A stretch of 64,000 nucleotides of DNA from Glycine soja. Lineage: Eukaryota; Streptophyta; Magnoliopsida; Fabales; Fabaceae. Every line of letters starts with the position of its first letter. Position 1 is the first letter of the stretch. The stretch is taken from NCBI RefSeq assembly GCF_004193775.1, contig NC_041011.1:47189167-47253166 (forward strand), written 5' to 3'. Below the pieces are notes generated by a model. The model did not search any database. It saw only the letters and a list, made by a program, of their open reading frames with translations, and was not told the origin of the DNA. The position numbers and the translations under genes are program-made. Positions 1-13,100 of this stretch are shown piece after piece.

Positions 1-767
1 AGAGGGAAAAGCATATTATTGAGGCACCTTTGTTCCTTCAGTTATAACACTGGGTCTAGTACCACACAAAGAGTTTTGTATTGCATTGAAAAACCGATGA
101 AAGCTATATGTGTGCATCAAATTTATTTAAATTCTTTACGTATAGTTTCTTTGTAGTTGATATAAAAAGGCGAAGGTCATTTTCTGAGTTTCAGCTGTAA
201 GGATATGTGGTATATAAGTCGCTTCTAAATCATAAGCACTAGAATTTGCTGGCTAACAGAATGTATAGCTTATAAAATAAAAAAGAAAAATCCCGGTATA
301 TATAGAAATGATTCAACTAAATATGCATAATACAACTTATCACGTGTGTTGAAACCATGCATGGACCAATATCCCTTTGCAAAAATATGGCGTTAAAAGG
401 TGGCTATTAAAAAAAATGTAAAAACATTGCCAGCATATATATATAGTAGCTCATTTTTTATCAGAGAGTAATTGTTTTTCCAATTAAAATCACACGTAAA
501 CTTTATAGAGTGGAGGAGGCAGTGAAGATCTTGATGCTAATAAATTGTTGCAGCTTGTGCTATATTAGGGAATGTGAACCATGCTAATTAGTTAGCTAAA
601 TTTATAATTGATATAACATTTCATGTGTTAGAACCAAGCTAAAAAATGCAGCTCAAACCAATATGGCACACAGTTTATGCATGACTTGGGTTTGGGATTG
701 AAATTTCTGATTATTATATCCAATTTAACTTCCTTTTAAGAAGGAAAAAATAGCATCCAACTCGACA

Positions 768-1012
768 TCTTTTTTTGGCCGGCATGCTGTGACATGGTCT
801 ATTTGGATCATCTGTAACAATAGTGTTTCAGGGAATTCCTTTTGCCTTCAATGGTGTTTTGGATTTGATAAGTAGTAGATTATGAACATCTTTCTTTGGC
901 ATGCAGTGGCAAGGTCTATTTAGATCACGTGTAACAATGTTGTGTTTCAGGGAATTCTTTTTGCCTTCAACGTTAACGGTGTTTTGGACTTGATAAATAG
1001 TAGATCATGGAC
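768..1012. repeat. Tandem duplication, about 120 bp, two diverged copies
   Basis: Two adjacent blocks (about 768-887 and 888-1012) share the same order of short words: a CATCTTT...GGC start, GGCATGC, a GGTCTATTT-GATCA stretch, GTAACAAT, GTGTTTCAGGGAATTC, TTTTGCCTTCAA, GGTGTTTTGGA and TTGATAA-TAGTAGAT. The copies differ by many substitutions and small indels, so the duplication is not recent. No reading frame runs through it and I cannot assign it to a transposon family. Confidence 0.6.
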
Positions 1013-1870
1013 ATGGTTTAATGCCAAAATAGACAATGCTCAATGTACTTTCTCTGATTTGGTGTACTGATTTTGTATCTTGTTTTTATTTATGTCTCCA
1101 ATTTGGCCTTGCTAGATTAATGTTCTCTAGTTAGAGTACCTATTACTCTCTTAATAAATTTTTGCTTGTATATAAAAAATGACACTGGATCAGGTTTGGA
1201 CCACCTAGAATATAACCTAAGTTTTTCCTCAAAATACACCGATTCTAATTTCTTAAATATATTCTCATCAAAAGTGATTTTTAATAAAATTGAGTTAATG
1301 AAAAGAGACATATCAGCACTCCTACTGAAATGAAATATTTTCAAAGAAAACTGAAAACAAAACAGCTAAAAGATAAGGTATATTCTCCTCCAATTTGGGT
1401 AGATACCACATAACAGTTCGTACCATAATACCAATCCTTTAGCATAGAATATCACGCATGTCGAGTTGTTTATAATTAGGTAAGAAGATTTAGTCTAGAA
1501 TTATCAACAATTTCAAGAGACGAAGTCCTATATAGCATATACTAGAAAAGATTTTCAACAAGATTTTAATTGAATTGCAAATTGAAGTAGCAATTGCAGT
1601 TGTCATTAGGATTTTGCAGCTACCACTACTGCATTTTATTTTTGTTTTTGGACCAAACGACAGTATTTGGTCACATTTGTCTGCAATCTCAGCGACAGCA
1701 AACACAACTAAATCTTTGCCTAATTGAAAATGCAATTTATTTAAAACCCAGATGCTTATATATTTCAAATATAATCAAAATGAATGTATGATGTTATATA
1801 TGGCAACGAAACAAAGTATTGGGCTTTATCAGCGTAATATTATACTTAGGTAACACGAACAAAATGAAAT

Positions 1871-1908
<38 letters not shown>

Positions 1909-3794
1909 ATAAATTTTAAAAATAGAGTAGAATAAAATAACAAGTAATTAAAATTATTCTACATTTTAATTCTACTGAAAACAGTAAGATTATATTAAAA
2001 AGAGCATAATATAACAAGGTATTTTTTCCGTCCTATTGATGTATCAAATATTACTTTATGGTTCACGAAGCAGTTGATGACAAGTGGCGCTTTATTTCAT
2101 GAAAAGAAAAGGAGAAAAACAAGTATGCACGGGAGTTTTTAGTGTGGAAATATATTTTTAGCTTCAACAGTAATAATCAATTACTACATTTAGCATGTTC
2201 ATCATTTTTCATGTTACTATGGCAATAAAGCTCAAAGGAATTTTTTACTCAAACCTTCAGAACTTGATTATTTACCAGGTTTAATTATTATAATTTGTCA
2301 TCATATCCTAACTTGAGAAACAGATTGGTAAATGCAGAATGAAAAGGCTCAAGAAAGAGCAAAGGAAGAGTGGATTGCTGAAGAGGAAAGCACTAATTGC
2401 TGTGATAAAAAGGAAGAGAAGGGAATTGGATAATTTATATAATGGAACAGATCATGAGTGTACATCCTACTCGAAGACCACCATATATATTGTGCATTAT
2501 TCTCCTGTTCCAATCAGAGACAGAAACTAGCTGAGTCTTCATTGTTTGCTCTCCAACAACCTAAATGCATTATTATTGGCTCACCAACTTGGTTCATGGA
2601 TGAGGGGGAAAAAATCAAACAAGGTCCACAACACTTTGTCTCGTTAAAGCCCAATATACTAAAGTAGGTCTCAGCAAAAAAAAAGGTGGCTACTACTACT
2701 TCAATAGTGACATCCATTAACAAATTGGCGTGGTTCAGTTGAATTCCTGTCGAAGAATGGATTCAAGATTTTTGGTTATCTATGACGATTCGTTTTCAGC
2801 AACTAACTAATTAATGAATTCGGTAACTCCCTATAGCTTTATCATTAATTTATTATTATTTCTGTATTAACAAACAGTTCTTCAAACGTATATCAACATA
2901 AAATGTTTGTTGACAAGACAGTATTTCGTGTTAATTAAAATTGTGTTGTGAATTTAAGTAGATTTTTTTTTGGATATATCAAAATATGTGAATTAAGTAG
3001 ATGAAACACATAACTAGATAACATTGAACTACAGTATAAGATTTATCAATCACAATAACAACAAATAGCTTCTTTTTTTTTGGAGTCATATCATGTCATT
3101 GATGGAAAGCATCCATCAATTTAACTTAATAATTAATTCTCGTAAAAAAAAAACTTGATTGATCATCTATATAGTAAAATATGTTCTTCTAATTTTATTT
3201 TTTATGATTATTTACAAATCTTGAATTTAAGAAGTTATTTATGAAATTTAAACTTAGTTTCATTCGAAATAATAATATATTGGTATAACAGTGAATTCGT
3301 GACAAAATAGATAAAAGAAATATTTAGAAATTGAAACAAAAGATGCATGTAGGTAAAATAAAATTGCAATTTTCATCTAATTAAATACTTGCTTACAATT
3401 GCCTTAAAACCATTTGAGTTTGTCTGTTCCTAAAACCATTTTTGTCAACCAACTTAAGAATAATATTATGTTTTGTTCTGGTCAAAGAAACGACGTAAAC
3501 ATGATTAGCATTCCAACTATTTTAAAGGTTAAATTAAAGCTTAGATAAAACTAAAGGAAAAAAAGCTAAAATAAAGACAATGTGTGTGTGGGTCAATCTA
3601 AAAAATGAAGAGAATGTGATGGTGAAAGAAGATAGTAGTTAAATTTCGAAATTCCATGAATAACTTGTTAAATTCCAATTGGAACTCTCTTTCTAATTTG
3701 TTTCAATAAAAGGACCCTAGCTGCACCTTTCAAATGACAATCGTGCATCTAAAGTTTAAGATTCCTTTCCTTTCTTAGTAGTCGAAAAGAAACC
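1013..3794. other. AT-rich intergenic DNA, no supported gene
   Basis: The open frames here are short, lack family motifs and are not joined by convincing splice sites. A short TA/TG microsatellite lies at about 1872-1910. One stretch (2337-2437, +) begins after an AATGCAG acceptor-like site and reads as a charged, Glu/Lys-rich peptide of 33 codons ending in TAA. It could be a remnant of a last exon, but nothing upstream supports it, so I do not call a gene. Confidence 0.5.
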
Positions 3795-3797
3795 TAA

Positions 3798-4668
3798 GGC
3801 TATGTTTGGATTAATGGAAAGGGATGGCATGGAGAGGGATGGGATGGATTAATTTTAATGAGCATTGTTTGGATTCAGAAATAAAGAATGGAATGGAGTG
3901 GATCGTAATATAACTCATTCCACCCGATTCCATTGTTTTTAGCCTTTTATTTCTTACCTCCCAAATAGGGTTTGGGAGTACGTGATGGAATGGATCTTAC
4001 TCTATCTCTTTTTATTATGAATTTACTATGTTATCCTTTTTAACTTCTTCACCGCCAATGCCCCAATGTTGATGTATGCGACTAACCAGATATCTGAACA
4101 CGTAAAATCTCGTGAATAGTACCTCAACGAAGCACTCCTAAATCATGTTCATCATCTTCTGTTGCCAGATTTGCCAAAGAAACCTACCGAAAATGTGACT
4201 CATCCCTCATGCAAAAGCCCATTTACCAACTTTCCACCACCTGATGCAAACATGGTGATATGAGATCTAAGGAGTCCGAAGGATTTCTATAAGATTATCA
4301 CCTTATAAATGACACTTATATATCAAATACATAACACTCTATCCTTCAAAAAGTTTTTTCAAAGAAAGTGGATAGAATCATAGAACGAAAAGATTTGTAT
4401 CAACAGAAAAGAGTACAAATTGATTCCAAGGCTATTATTTATAAAATAAAATCACCTTATAATAAGGGTAATATGAAAATTGGGAAATTATAATTTATTC
4501 TACTTCATTCTTTTTCCAAATGATGAGATGTGAAATATTTGTTCCATTCTAATATAAATTATCCAAACAATGGAATGGTATTTTTAACCTATCTCATTCT
4601 AATTCATCCTGTTCCATTATATTTTGATTCATTCTGCTTCATCCTTTATCACAAATCCAAACATAACC
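3798..4668. mobile_element. Tourist-like / PIF-Harbinger non-autonomous transposon
   Basis: The left end reads GGCTATGTTTGGATT and the right end is its near-perfect inverse (AATCCAAACATAACC read on the top strand). Immediately outside both ends is TAA (3795-3797 and 4669-4671), the three-base target duplication expected for PIF/Harbinger elements. Terminal sequence GGSYNTGTTTGG is typical of Tourist-type elements in plants. The element is 871 bp. Subterminal ATGGAATGG/CCATTCCA words are repeated in inverted orientation. No transposase-like reading frame is visible, so it is non-autonomous. The superfamily call is knowledge-based; the ends and duplication are seen directly. Confidence 0.8.
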
Positions 4669-4671
4669 TAA

Positions 4672-7600
4672 TTATAGAAATAGACACAGCTGCGTGCATG
4701 AAACACTACGTAAGTGTTAATATATATACATACGTGTGTGTGTGTTTATTTATCAAAATGAAAAGTGATTGAGGTTTTCAAGAGCATTGCCCTAGATCGT
4801 TGATTTAAATATAGCCCGTATACGGCCATACGGCCACATCTTCTAATTTTTGGGCGTTCAAAGAAATTAATTAACATCCTCAAGAATGGAAATGGAACCG
4901 TAATTGTCCAACTCTTTTAAAAGAATCAAAAGTTAGATAAGAAAAGCTCAAAACGATAAAAAGATAAAGAGAATATGATGGTGAGAGATGAAAATGAAAC
5001 ATCCCTAGCTCGTTGAAAAGAAAATTGATTTGTTTTATAAATTCCATGCAGCACACTACTGATATTAAATATGATTTACATGATTAAATTACAAGAAAAA
5101 TAGAAATTAATTAACTTAATAGGATATTGATGATTAATCTAGCTATAATATGCCCATTAAATTTTGTGCGTTTTTTCCGGCTTCCTCTTAGTAGAGGAAT
5201 TAACTTTCAATTTTTAGTGTATTTGATAAATAATTCAAAGCTTTCTATTTTTTCTTAAGAAAAAGGCTGAGAGCTTTTTCAATAGAGCAACCATGATAGA
5301 ATTACTCAACTCATTTTCAATAGAGCTGACCACGTAGAATAGCATAACATTTTGTTGATGCGGCGGGTTGCAAAGTCCTACCAGAACCGACAAATATTTG
5401 TTGGTAACACCTTAGATACGCTATCATTTATATCTTGTCTGGTGGATTGAATCCTAGCCTAATATGCATTCCACGTTGAACCAAATTAGGTCTTTCAATT
5501 TCAGCATAGTCCAACTTCAAGAGAGGATGAAGACTATCACTAATGGATTCAACCCAAAAGTCACTTTGTTTGGAGAAGATGCACGTACAACATTCAATCA
5601 ATAGGACCGGATTAGATATATATAAACAGATTTATAAAAGTACACCCAACTGTTTTTTTAGTTTGAATATGTTAGCAAATTATTTTTTTGATGTTATTAT
5701 GTAAACAAATTATAAGTAAAGATTATATTTTGTTGGTAAATAAAATAACTAGATATTATTTTAAAATACATAAAGAGATTTATTAATGTATATTCACTTT
5801 TTTTAATACATTAATAAATTATTACTAGAAATCATCTTAAAATATATTTACAGTATAACTTGCTATCCAAGGACAGAGCCTTAAATTTCATTTGAAGAGA
5901 GCCAAGAAAAAAATGCATAATTTAATAAAAAAAAATATTTTTTCATATACATAAAATATACAAAAAAGTTTCATATATTATATATCTAATATTTATGATT
6001 TTTTTAAACGTGTGTGTAACTAATGACTATAAATAAAAAATATATAACTATCACAAACACTCAATTAATGACTAATTTTTTTATCTAGCTTTTTTCACCG
6101 CATCATGTTACCTATTATATTTATTTACACTTTCGTCTCTCCTTCCCTATGTATCAACTAAAAAAATAATATAATATTATATATTACAAATTAATATTTT
6201 TATTAAAATAATATTATTTATAAACATGTTTTTTACTAGGTTTTTTAGAAGTTCAAAGCTTTACTTACTAAACTAAAAATGTTTTTTCTTTAAATAAAAC
6301 TTAGTCTACCTCTTTTTTCTAAATAGGCTAGGCCCAAATAAGCTTTAAATGAAAACACAACAACAATATTATGAATATAAAAAAATGCAAAAAACAGGGA
6401 CTAAATCTATATGTTTTTTAGAATTTAAGATCAAATTTATTGTTGTGAAAATATAAGAATTTTGATCGTTTGACTTGAATGTAATGATTAAAAACATATT
6501 TTTTGAAGAAAAAAATATTTTTCCATAATAATAATATTAAAAATATCAGTCGTTACTTTTAGTTAACGATTACAATTTCATATTTTATCATATCTAAAGT
6601 GCATGAGTGCATAGTGTTATTATTTTATAATATTTGGTTTTGATTTGACTGTATTGTGATGGGTTTCCTTGACATAAACTCATTTTTTTGGTAGTGCCTT
6701 AACTCAATCTCATATACTAATATGTCAAATTTAAATGATGACTACCGTCTAATTGACACAGACAAATAGTTACATAATTTGAACCAAAATATCCAAATGA
6801 CTAAAATATCAATTTTAAGTGCTTAGTTTAACTATGACATATTGAGTTTAAAAGCTTTTGCACTCTTAATCACGGATTGACAAAATCATTTGTCAAGCAT
6901 GTTTAAGTAATCGTATTAAAGGTGTCATATCATATCACTTTATCAGTGAGTTAAAATTAAGCATATATACCTCATTTTGCCCATTTGGCACTACTTGTGC
7001 TTTAATTTCAATAAATATGATTTGCACCGTGCTAGTTACTTATGGAAGGGAAATATACTACACGAGTTGGGCTGCTCAGGTTGAGTTTCTACGCACTGCA
7101 ATAGTTCTCTCAAGATGAAAATGCTCCACACATCGGAAATGATGAGTTTCCCTTGTGTATAAGAGTTCTTATACACAATTGAAACCTGTTTCTGTTGTAT
7201 TAGTAGGAGGCGTGAATTCAAAAATATACAACGGAAATGAATTCAAAAAATAACACAATGAAAATAAGTTTCTATATTAAGTTTTTTTTAATTCTTTTTT
7301 CTTAAAAATATTCATACAACAGAAACATCCGTTGTGTTAATTTTAGTCAATGAAACATGTTTCCACCGGAGGTATTTTTAGCTAAATACCAAAAGATATT
7401 ATTTTCTTTTTACTGGTTTGGGAATTTAAATAGCAATACAGAGGTTGCCAATAGCATATCTGATCCCTTCTCAAGTGCGTGGGGGTGGCAATGGCACTTG
7501 AAGCCTTAGAATGGGCTTACGTACGGAGAAAATGGGTTTTTCGTTTTCCTTGGATACATACAAGACTATAAAGAAGTCACCAGATCCAATCTGAAAAAGA

Positions 7601-10060
7601 AACGCAATAATGAAAATAAGAAAAAGATTGACACAGTTTCATAACTATCTTTTCATGGAACAAGAGATCTTAAATTAAGAGGTCACTTCTCTCAGGAAGA
7701 TCATGTTGGAATCTCCCAACTTTATTCTCTCAAGTTGAGAAAATTATCTGTCATCTCTCATTCTCCTTATTGACAAATAGCCAAGATTATACGTAGTATT
7801 ATGCAGCACTATTGCAATAATAATGACTGCGTTTTGTGTCTTTAACAATTACAGACTCGTTGGATCACCATATTCAATGCCATAACGTTTTGTATCTCTT
7901 CATCCCTCTCTGTTGTCATCATTTGAAGTCATCAAACCTATACTTGTTAATATCTATCCAATGGTTGGTGTGACGTTTGGTTAGCTTTGTACAACACTGG
8001 TTGTGTTCAGTTGCTGCTAGTGAAGTTGGCTTAAGAGGTGAGTGATGAGAGCTTCTAACCTAGAGCTAGCAGTGAGTGTGTGAGAAGAGTGATTGTTGAA
8101 AAAAATGAGGTGCCATATAACTATATAAGTGTGTGTTGGCTGTGAGTGAAAAAGACAACTATTAGCCAGATACCATGTGGTGTGTGTATATATTTGGAGA
8201 TACATAAGCCTAGTCTAGTGGCCAAGGAAGAAGAAAAATGAAGAGATATTATGTCTTTCAATTTTTTCACTAACAAAAATTAATATTATTACTGATTAAA
8301 ATTTACCGATGAAAAACAACTCTGTGGTGTGTGCTGGAGATAAAAAAAAAAAAAAAGTCATTATCTGGACATGATATTAAACACTAATGCTGCCAGTAAA
8401 ATAGTCAAGCATGAAAACACCAAGTCACGTGGCCTTTAATTGGCTCAAAATAGAATCAAAGAGCTCTCTATTGCCTTTTGTTTTTTGTTGTTTGTAATTT
8501 TTAATTTTTATAAAAAAAAGGTAAATAAAGTAAAAGAAATATTTTTAATTTTTAATTCTTTTTAATTGATACAAAAGGGAAACGTTCATTGAAGCAAATA
8601 AAAAAAGGTTTTAATCATTTTTTTCATTCAAGAAATTAAATAAAGATCAAGTGATATAAAAAGAGTCAAATTGGACGTTCACATTTTTTTTTTGTTTTGA
8701 ATGTAAATATTTTTTTCCTTTCCTTGAAATAATTTTGTTGTTGTATTTTATATATAGATTTTCTTCTTTTTATATTTTTATCATAGACGAAATTGAGTAA
8801 TAGTAAAAATAAAAAATATTTAATTTTTTTCTCCCTCTTCATTTATTGTGGAATATTAATTACTACCCTCTTTTTTCTTAATCCGACATCCTGTACGATT
8901 GAACACATTTTAGACCACACCCTAATTAACATAAGTTGCTAGACAAAATATTTTTTGTTTTTCATTTTAATATTATATAATTTTTACAATTCTACTAATT
9001 TAAGTAACTAAAAAGTCATAAAAAATATATGTAGAATCATAAAAAAAGTAACTAAAAAAAATCCAATCCTGCAACTCTACAAAGTTGTTTAAATGGACCC
9101 CACAATTTCTAAAACGTACCTGTTGTTTGGTTGAGCAATCCACTGTATTGTTTTTTCAGTTTCTCTTTACAACTGGTATATAAGTTACTACATGAGTTGC
9201 TAATTTAAAATAGACTAAATTTTAATTTTTATCACTATCTTTAATTATTTTATGTGATTTTAGTTTCCAATTTTTTTTAAAATTCATAGTTTTAATCAAG
9301 TTTTCAACTACATATTACTGATGTACACGTTGATTCATGATGTCAGTATCGTGATGCGGTAGAAGTTAACATTTAATAGTTAGAAAATAATTTAATTAAT
9401 TAAAATGTAAAAAAAAAAGAGTCATAATTAATAACATAATAATAGCTTATTTTTTTCATTAATGACCATTTATTTTTTATGAGTAAACCATTAATGACCA
9501 TTTATTCAAAAAAGAGGATATAAAATTTAATTAAATAGACATCTTTAATTTTTTGATGTTTTAACGTGCCAATAAATACACAAGATGAAAGCATTAATTC
9601 CACTCCTTTAAATATTTTATAAAATCAGCATTTAAACCTATAATTTATCTTTTATTTCCATTTATCCGTTACATTTAATTATAATTTGACCTTTTCAATT
9701 ATGATAATTTGATTGTTAGAAAAAATAATGACTTAATAAAGAAGTCACTATTTTTACTTATTTAAATATGCTATAAAAAATAAAAATTGATATTTTAATC
9801 TATTAATTTGATTTTTCAATTACAATAAATTTATACCGTTGCAAAAACAAAATAAAAAGCTTGATAAAAAAGTTAAATTGAAACAAAAAAGGCAAATAAC
9901 CAAAATATGGTAAAAATTTAAAAACAATCAAATTATTTCTAAACATTTCAAATTATTAAAAGAAGCAATTTTAAACTATGATTTAATATATTTTTTTATT
10001 TTTTTTTTATTTTACTTTTGTCTCTTCTTGTGATAGACACCCGTTAACTATTGCTTTTTA
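4672..10060. other. AT-rich intergenic DNA upstream of the bZIP gene, no supported gene
   Basis: I see no reading frame with recognisable protein motifs. Around 7.0-7.4 kb there is an inverted-repeat-rich patch (see the palindrome at 7153). At 7.9-8.2 kb a less AT-rich stretch holds a TATA-like CTATATAAG on the plus strand, but no frame follows it. From 8.3 to 10.0 kb the sequence is mostly A/T tracts. About 5870-5960 and 6380-6480 resemble decayed transposon ends without a matching partner. Confidence 0.5.
7153..7178. repeat. Near-perfect 26-bp palindrome
   Basis: Two 12-base arms, TTGTGTATAAGA and its exact reverse complement, are separated by GT. It lies in an otherwise ordinary AT-rich patch. 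A second inverted pair (TTTCTGTTGTAT near 7190 and ATACAACAGAAA near 7313) lies just downstream, so this may be the core of a decayed foldback transposon. Confidence 0.7.
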
Positions 10061-10195
10061 AGAACGTACTTGAAGTTGAACAGTACTTCAGTAGTAAACA
10101 GTTCAACTTCGGTTTTTGTTCTGATATCTCATCTAATCTCAACTAAAATCCAAATATCCAATCCCCATAAAACAGATTTTTATTATTTTCCACCA

Positions 10196-13100
10196 ATGGA
10201 TCCTGGCTTCGCCGGAGCACCGCCGGGCACGGCGGTGTTCGATCAGATTCTGGCCGAGGAACCAGATAGCTCGTTGCTTCACCGGAACACCTTCTCCGGC
10301 GACTCCTTCTCTATCCCCGACACCTTCGAGGACGTTCTAAACTTTGATTTAGAACAGTTTGATTTTGACATACTAAACTCCCCACCACCGTCGCCGACGC
10401 TTCCGCCGACCGTCACCGTTGATTCAGCTTCCTCCGTGGAATTAAAAGCGCAGGCCTCGGAGGTCGGCCCGGTAGGGCCCACTGCGGGACTCGACCTCGG
10501 CGGAGAGAGGAAGGGGAAGCGGCGTCTCCGGAACAGCTATACCGTTGGGGCGTATGGGCCACTGGTATCTCGGGGGAAGAGGACCATGAACTCTGAGGAA
10601 CTTGCTGAACTTGCTAGGGTTGATCCCAAGAGGGTTAAGAGGTGGTGTTAATTACATTTTCATTTTAATTATTTTTTCAATAAAATAATTTAAAAGACTT
10701 AACATGGTAATTTTATAAAATAAAATATGAAATTTACATATAAAACTGTTTAATTTTTCTTATTTATAATCATTAATCTTTTATGTTAATAAATTATCAC
10801 TATTTATTTATTTTAAATATTACAGTTAAAAATAATGAAAATATAATAATTATTTTTTTTGGAAGTAATTAAGACCTTTGTTTGATTGATTTTTTGAGTG
10901 GTATTTTGTAGACACCCATCTTCGTCGAACCTCTCGATCCTCTTCAGCCAAATTCCTATATATGCAAATAATGTTCTGCAACATCACTTGTTAAAAATGA
11001 AAAGTATTAATGAATAAAATAGGTTTCGTTTTCAAGGAAAAAGAGTTAGACCAAATATTACTTTAATTAAATTGGTCTGAATAAGTTTTTTACTCATGTG
11101 TGGGTGCATCTGCGCAGCAAAAGTATTGTAGTCGACCAAATGGAACACATGTTTGAGATTGCTCTTCAAGAAATAATACTTCCTTCGTTACTTTTTATAA
11201 GAAAAAAAATTAAAATATAAATAAAATTCAACTACTTTTATCTTATTAAATAAGATTATATTTAAAATATTTTTCATTTAATGGAAGAATTGTGTTTAAT
11301 ATCAAATTCTAATGAAAAATAGTTTAAAAATATTATTATTTTTAATTGGGAATAACACAATATAATGAAATAAATTAATTTTTTAATAAGTATGAAATAA
11401 CTTATTTTTTTATTATAAAAGAGATAGAAGGAAATAGTTTTTAAAAAAATCATTTTATCATATGCACTTGGGAAATAAGTCTTCGGGGTGTGGTGTTCTC
11501 AGTGATATAAGTTGAATTGTTTTGTTCTGTAGGATTCTTTGCAATAGAAAATCTGCTGCTAAATCAAAGGAAAGGAGAGTGATTTATGAGAAAGATTTGC
11601 GAGAAAAGGTCCCGCAGCTTGCGATTCAATCAGCTAACCTAGATGCTAAACTTAGATTTCTTGCGGTATGTGTTTTCCTTTTCAATTTTATTATGTTTCT
11701 AAGCATAAATGTGGCAACTTGGGTGTTAACAATGCTATAGAGATTATTTAACTGATAATTATGAATTGTGTGGTGGCAATAACACTTTGTGGAAAACACC
11801 CTCGAAATAGCGATGCTCTCTTTCTTAGAAAAAGTTGTGAATTGTGAATACTTAAAATTAAAGGTCCATAGTATGGTAATAAACTAATTAATAATTAGAT
11901 TGTGCCAAAAACAAACTTATAATTAGATTAAACTATAATATGTTACATTTTTTTTAGCAAAATTATTAATAAAATTATGCTATTCTAAGATCGGGATCTA
12001 TGTACTAGAGTGGCAGTGCCTGGGATCATATGATTACGTAAGGAGGTGAGCAATAGAATTAAAATTTCTCTCTCTTAAAAGTATTCAAGTAGCCCTAGGC
12101 TCCCAAGCAAGGATGACCATCGTGTAACTATTTATTAGCACAATGCCTTCCGGTATCGTGTGTTACAGAAACCTCGTCTCTAAAATTGTGTCTATTTAAT
12201 TTTTTATAAACGTTAAGAAACTTTGATAATACTTAAACTTTTTAAAGATCTCCTTTGAAAAATGATAGAAACCTACAAAAGCTCATCAAGCTCCCCTGCA
12301 ATTTCTTTTCAACTTGTACATATAAATATAAATGAGGTTTATGTTATAAAAGAAAACTACAAAAATGGTAAGAGTAATTTCACCCCTTACATTTTGCTCT
12401 AATTATACAAACCTTCCTTCTAGATTAAGGATGTTCTGCTAGGATTTAGATGTTGCCTTTGCAAATTTGCTTTTGAAAATTCTATGATTTTGATAATTTC
12501 TGACCTAATAGTTTTTCTTTTTTTTATTCATATTACTTTGATTTTACCATCATTACAAAGTTTTGCGAATTGATGTTCATGTGAAGATGTATATGTTTCA
12601 CTCTTGAAGAAAAACACTAATATGCACTAGTAAATTAATGTCTGAATATAGAATACGTTGACTAAGAGTCTATTTGCATATATACATTTGTTTAGCCACA
12701 AGTTGAATTAATAACATGGCATGGGGAAATTTTTTTAAAAAGAAAGTTTAATATTACTAGCTAGCTGCATTGTTAGTTGGTTTAAGTTCTTGCCTCTATT
12801 TGAGAAATACGGTATTTATTTTTGTTTTACAACAGTGACATTAGCGGTTCAACCTTTCTAGGATATATAGGAAAGATCAAGGTCAACATTGTGCTAATAT
12901 ATATTGTGGAGTTATATTTGCTGCCTTTGTTTATAGATTAACTGTTCTTATTAGCTTCGTTGTGGAGCTTGGCTAATGGCTATTTTAGAGTCGTCTTTAT
13001 TGGATACTGATAGAGATTGGCATTCTTGGTTCAATCGATATAACTTAATAGTGATTTTGATATATATATATATATATAAATTATCTAACAGTACAATGAT

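Noticed and set aside
1490..1768. 92-codon minus-strand frame
   Set aside because: Hydrophobic AT-driven composition without motifs or start context.
3590..5050. Possible direct repeat flanking the Tourist-like element (AGAGAATRTGATGGTGA at about 3610 and 4970)
   Set aside because: Similarity is limited to short words and is outside the TAA-bounded element; could be chance in AT-rich DNA.
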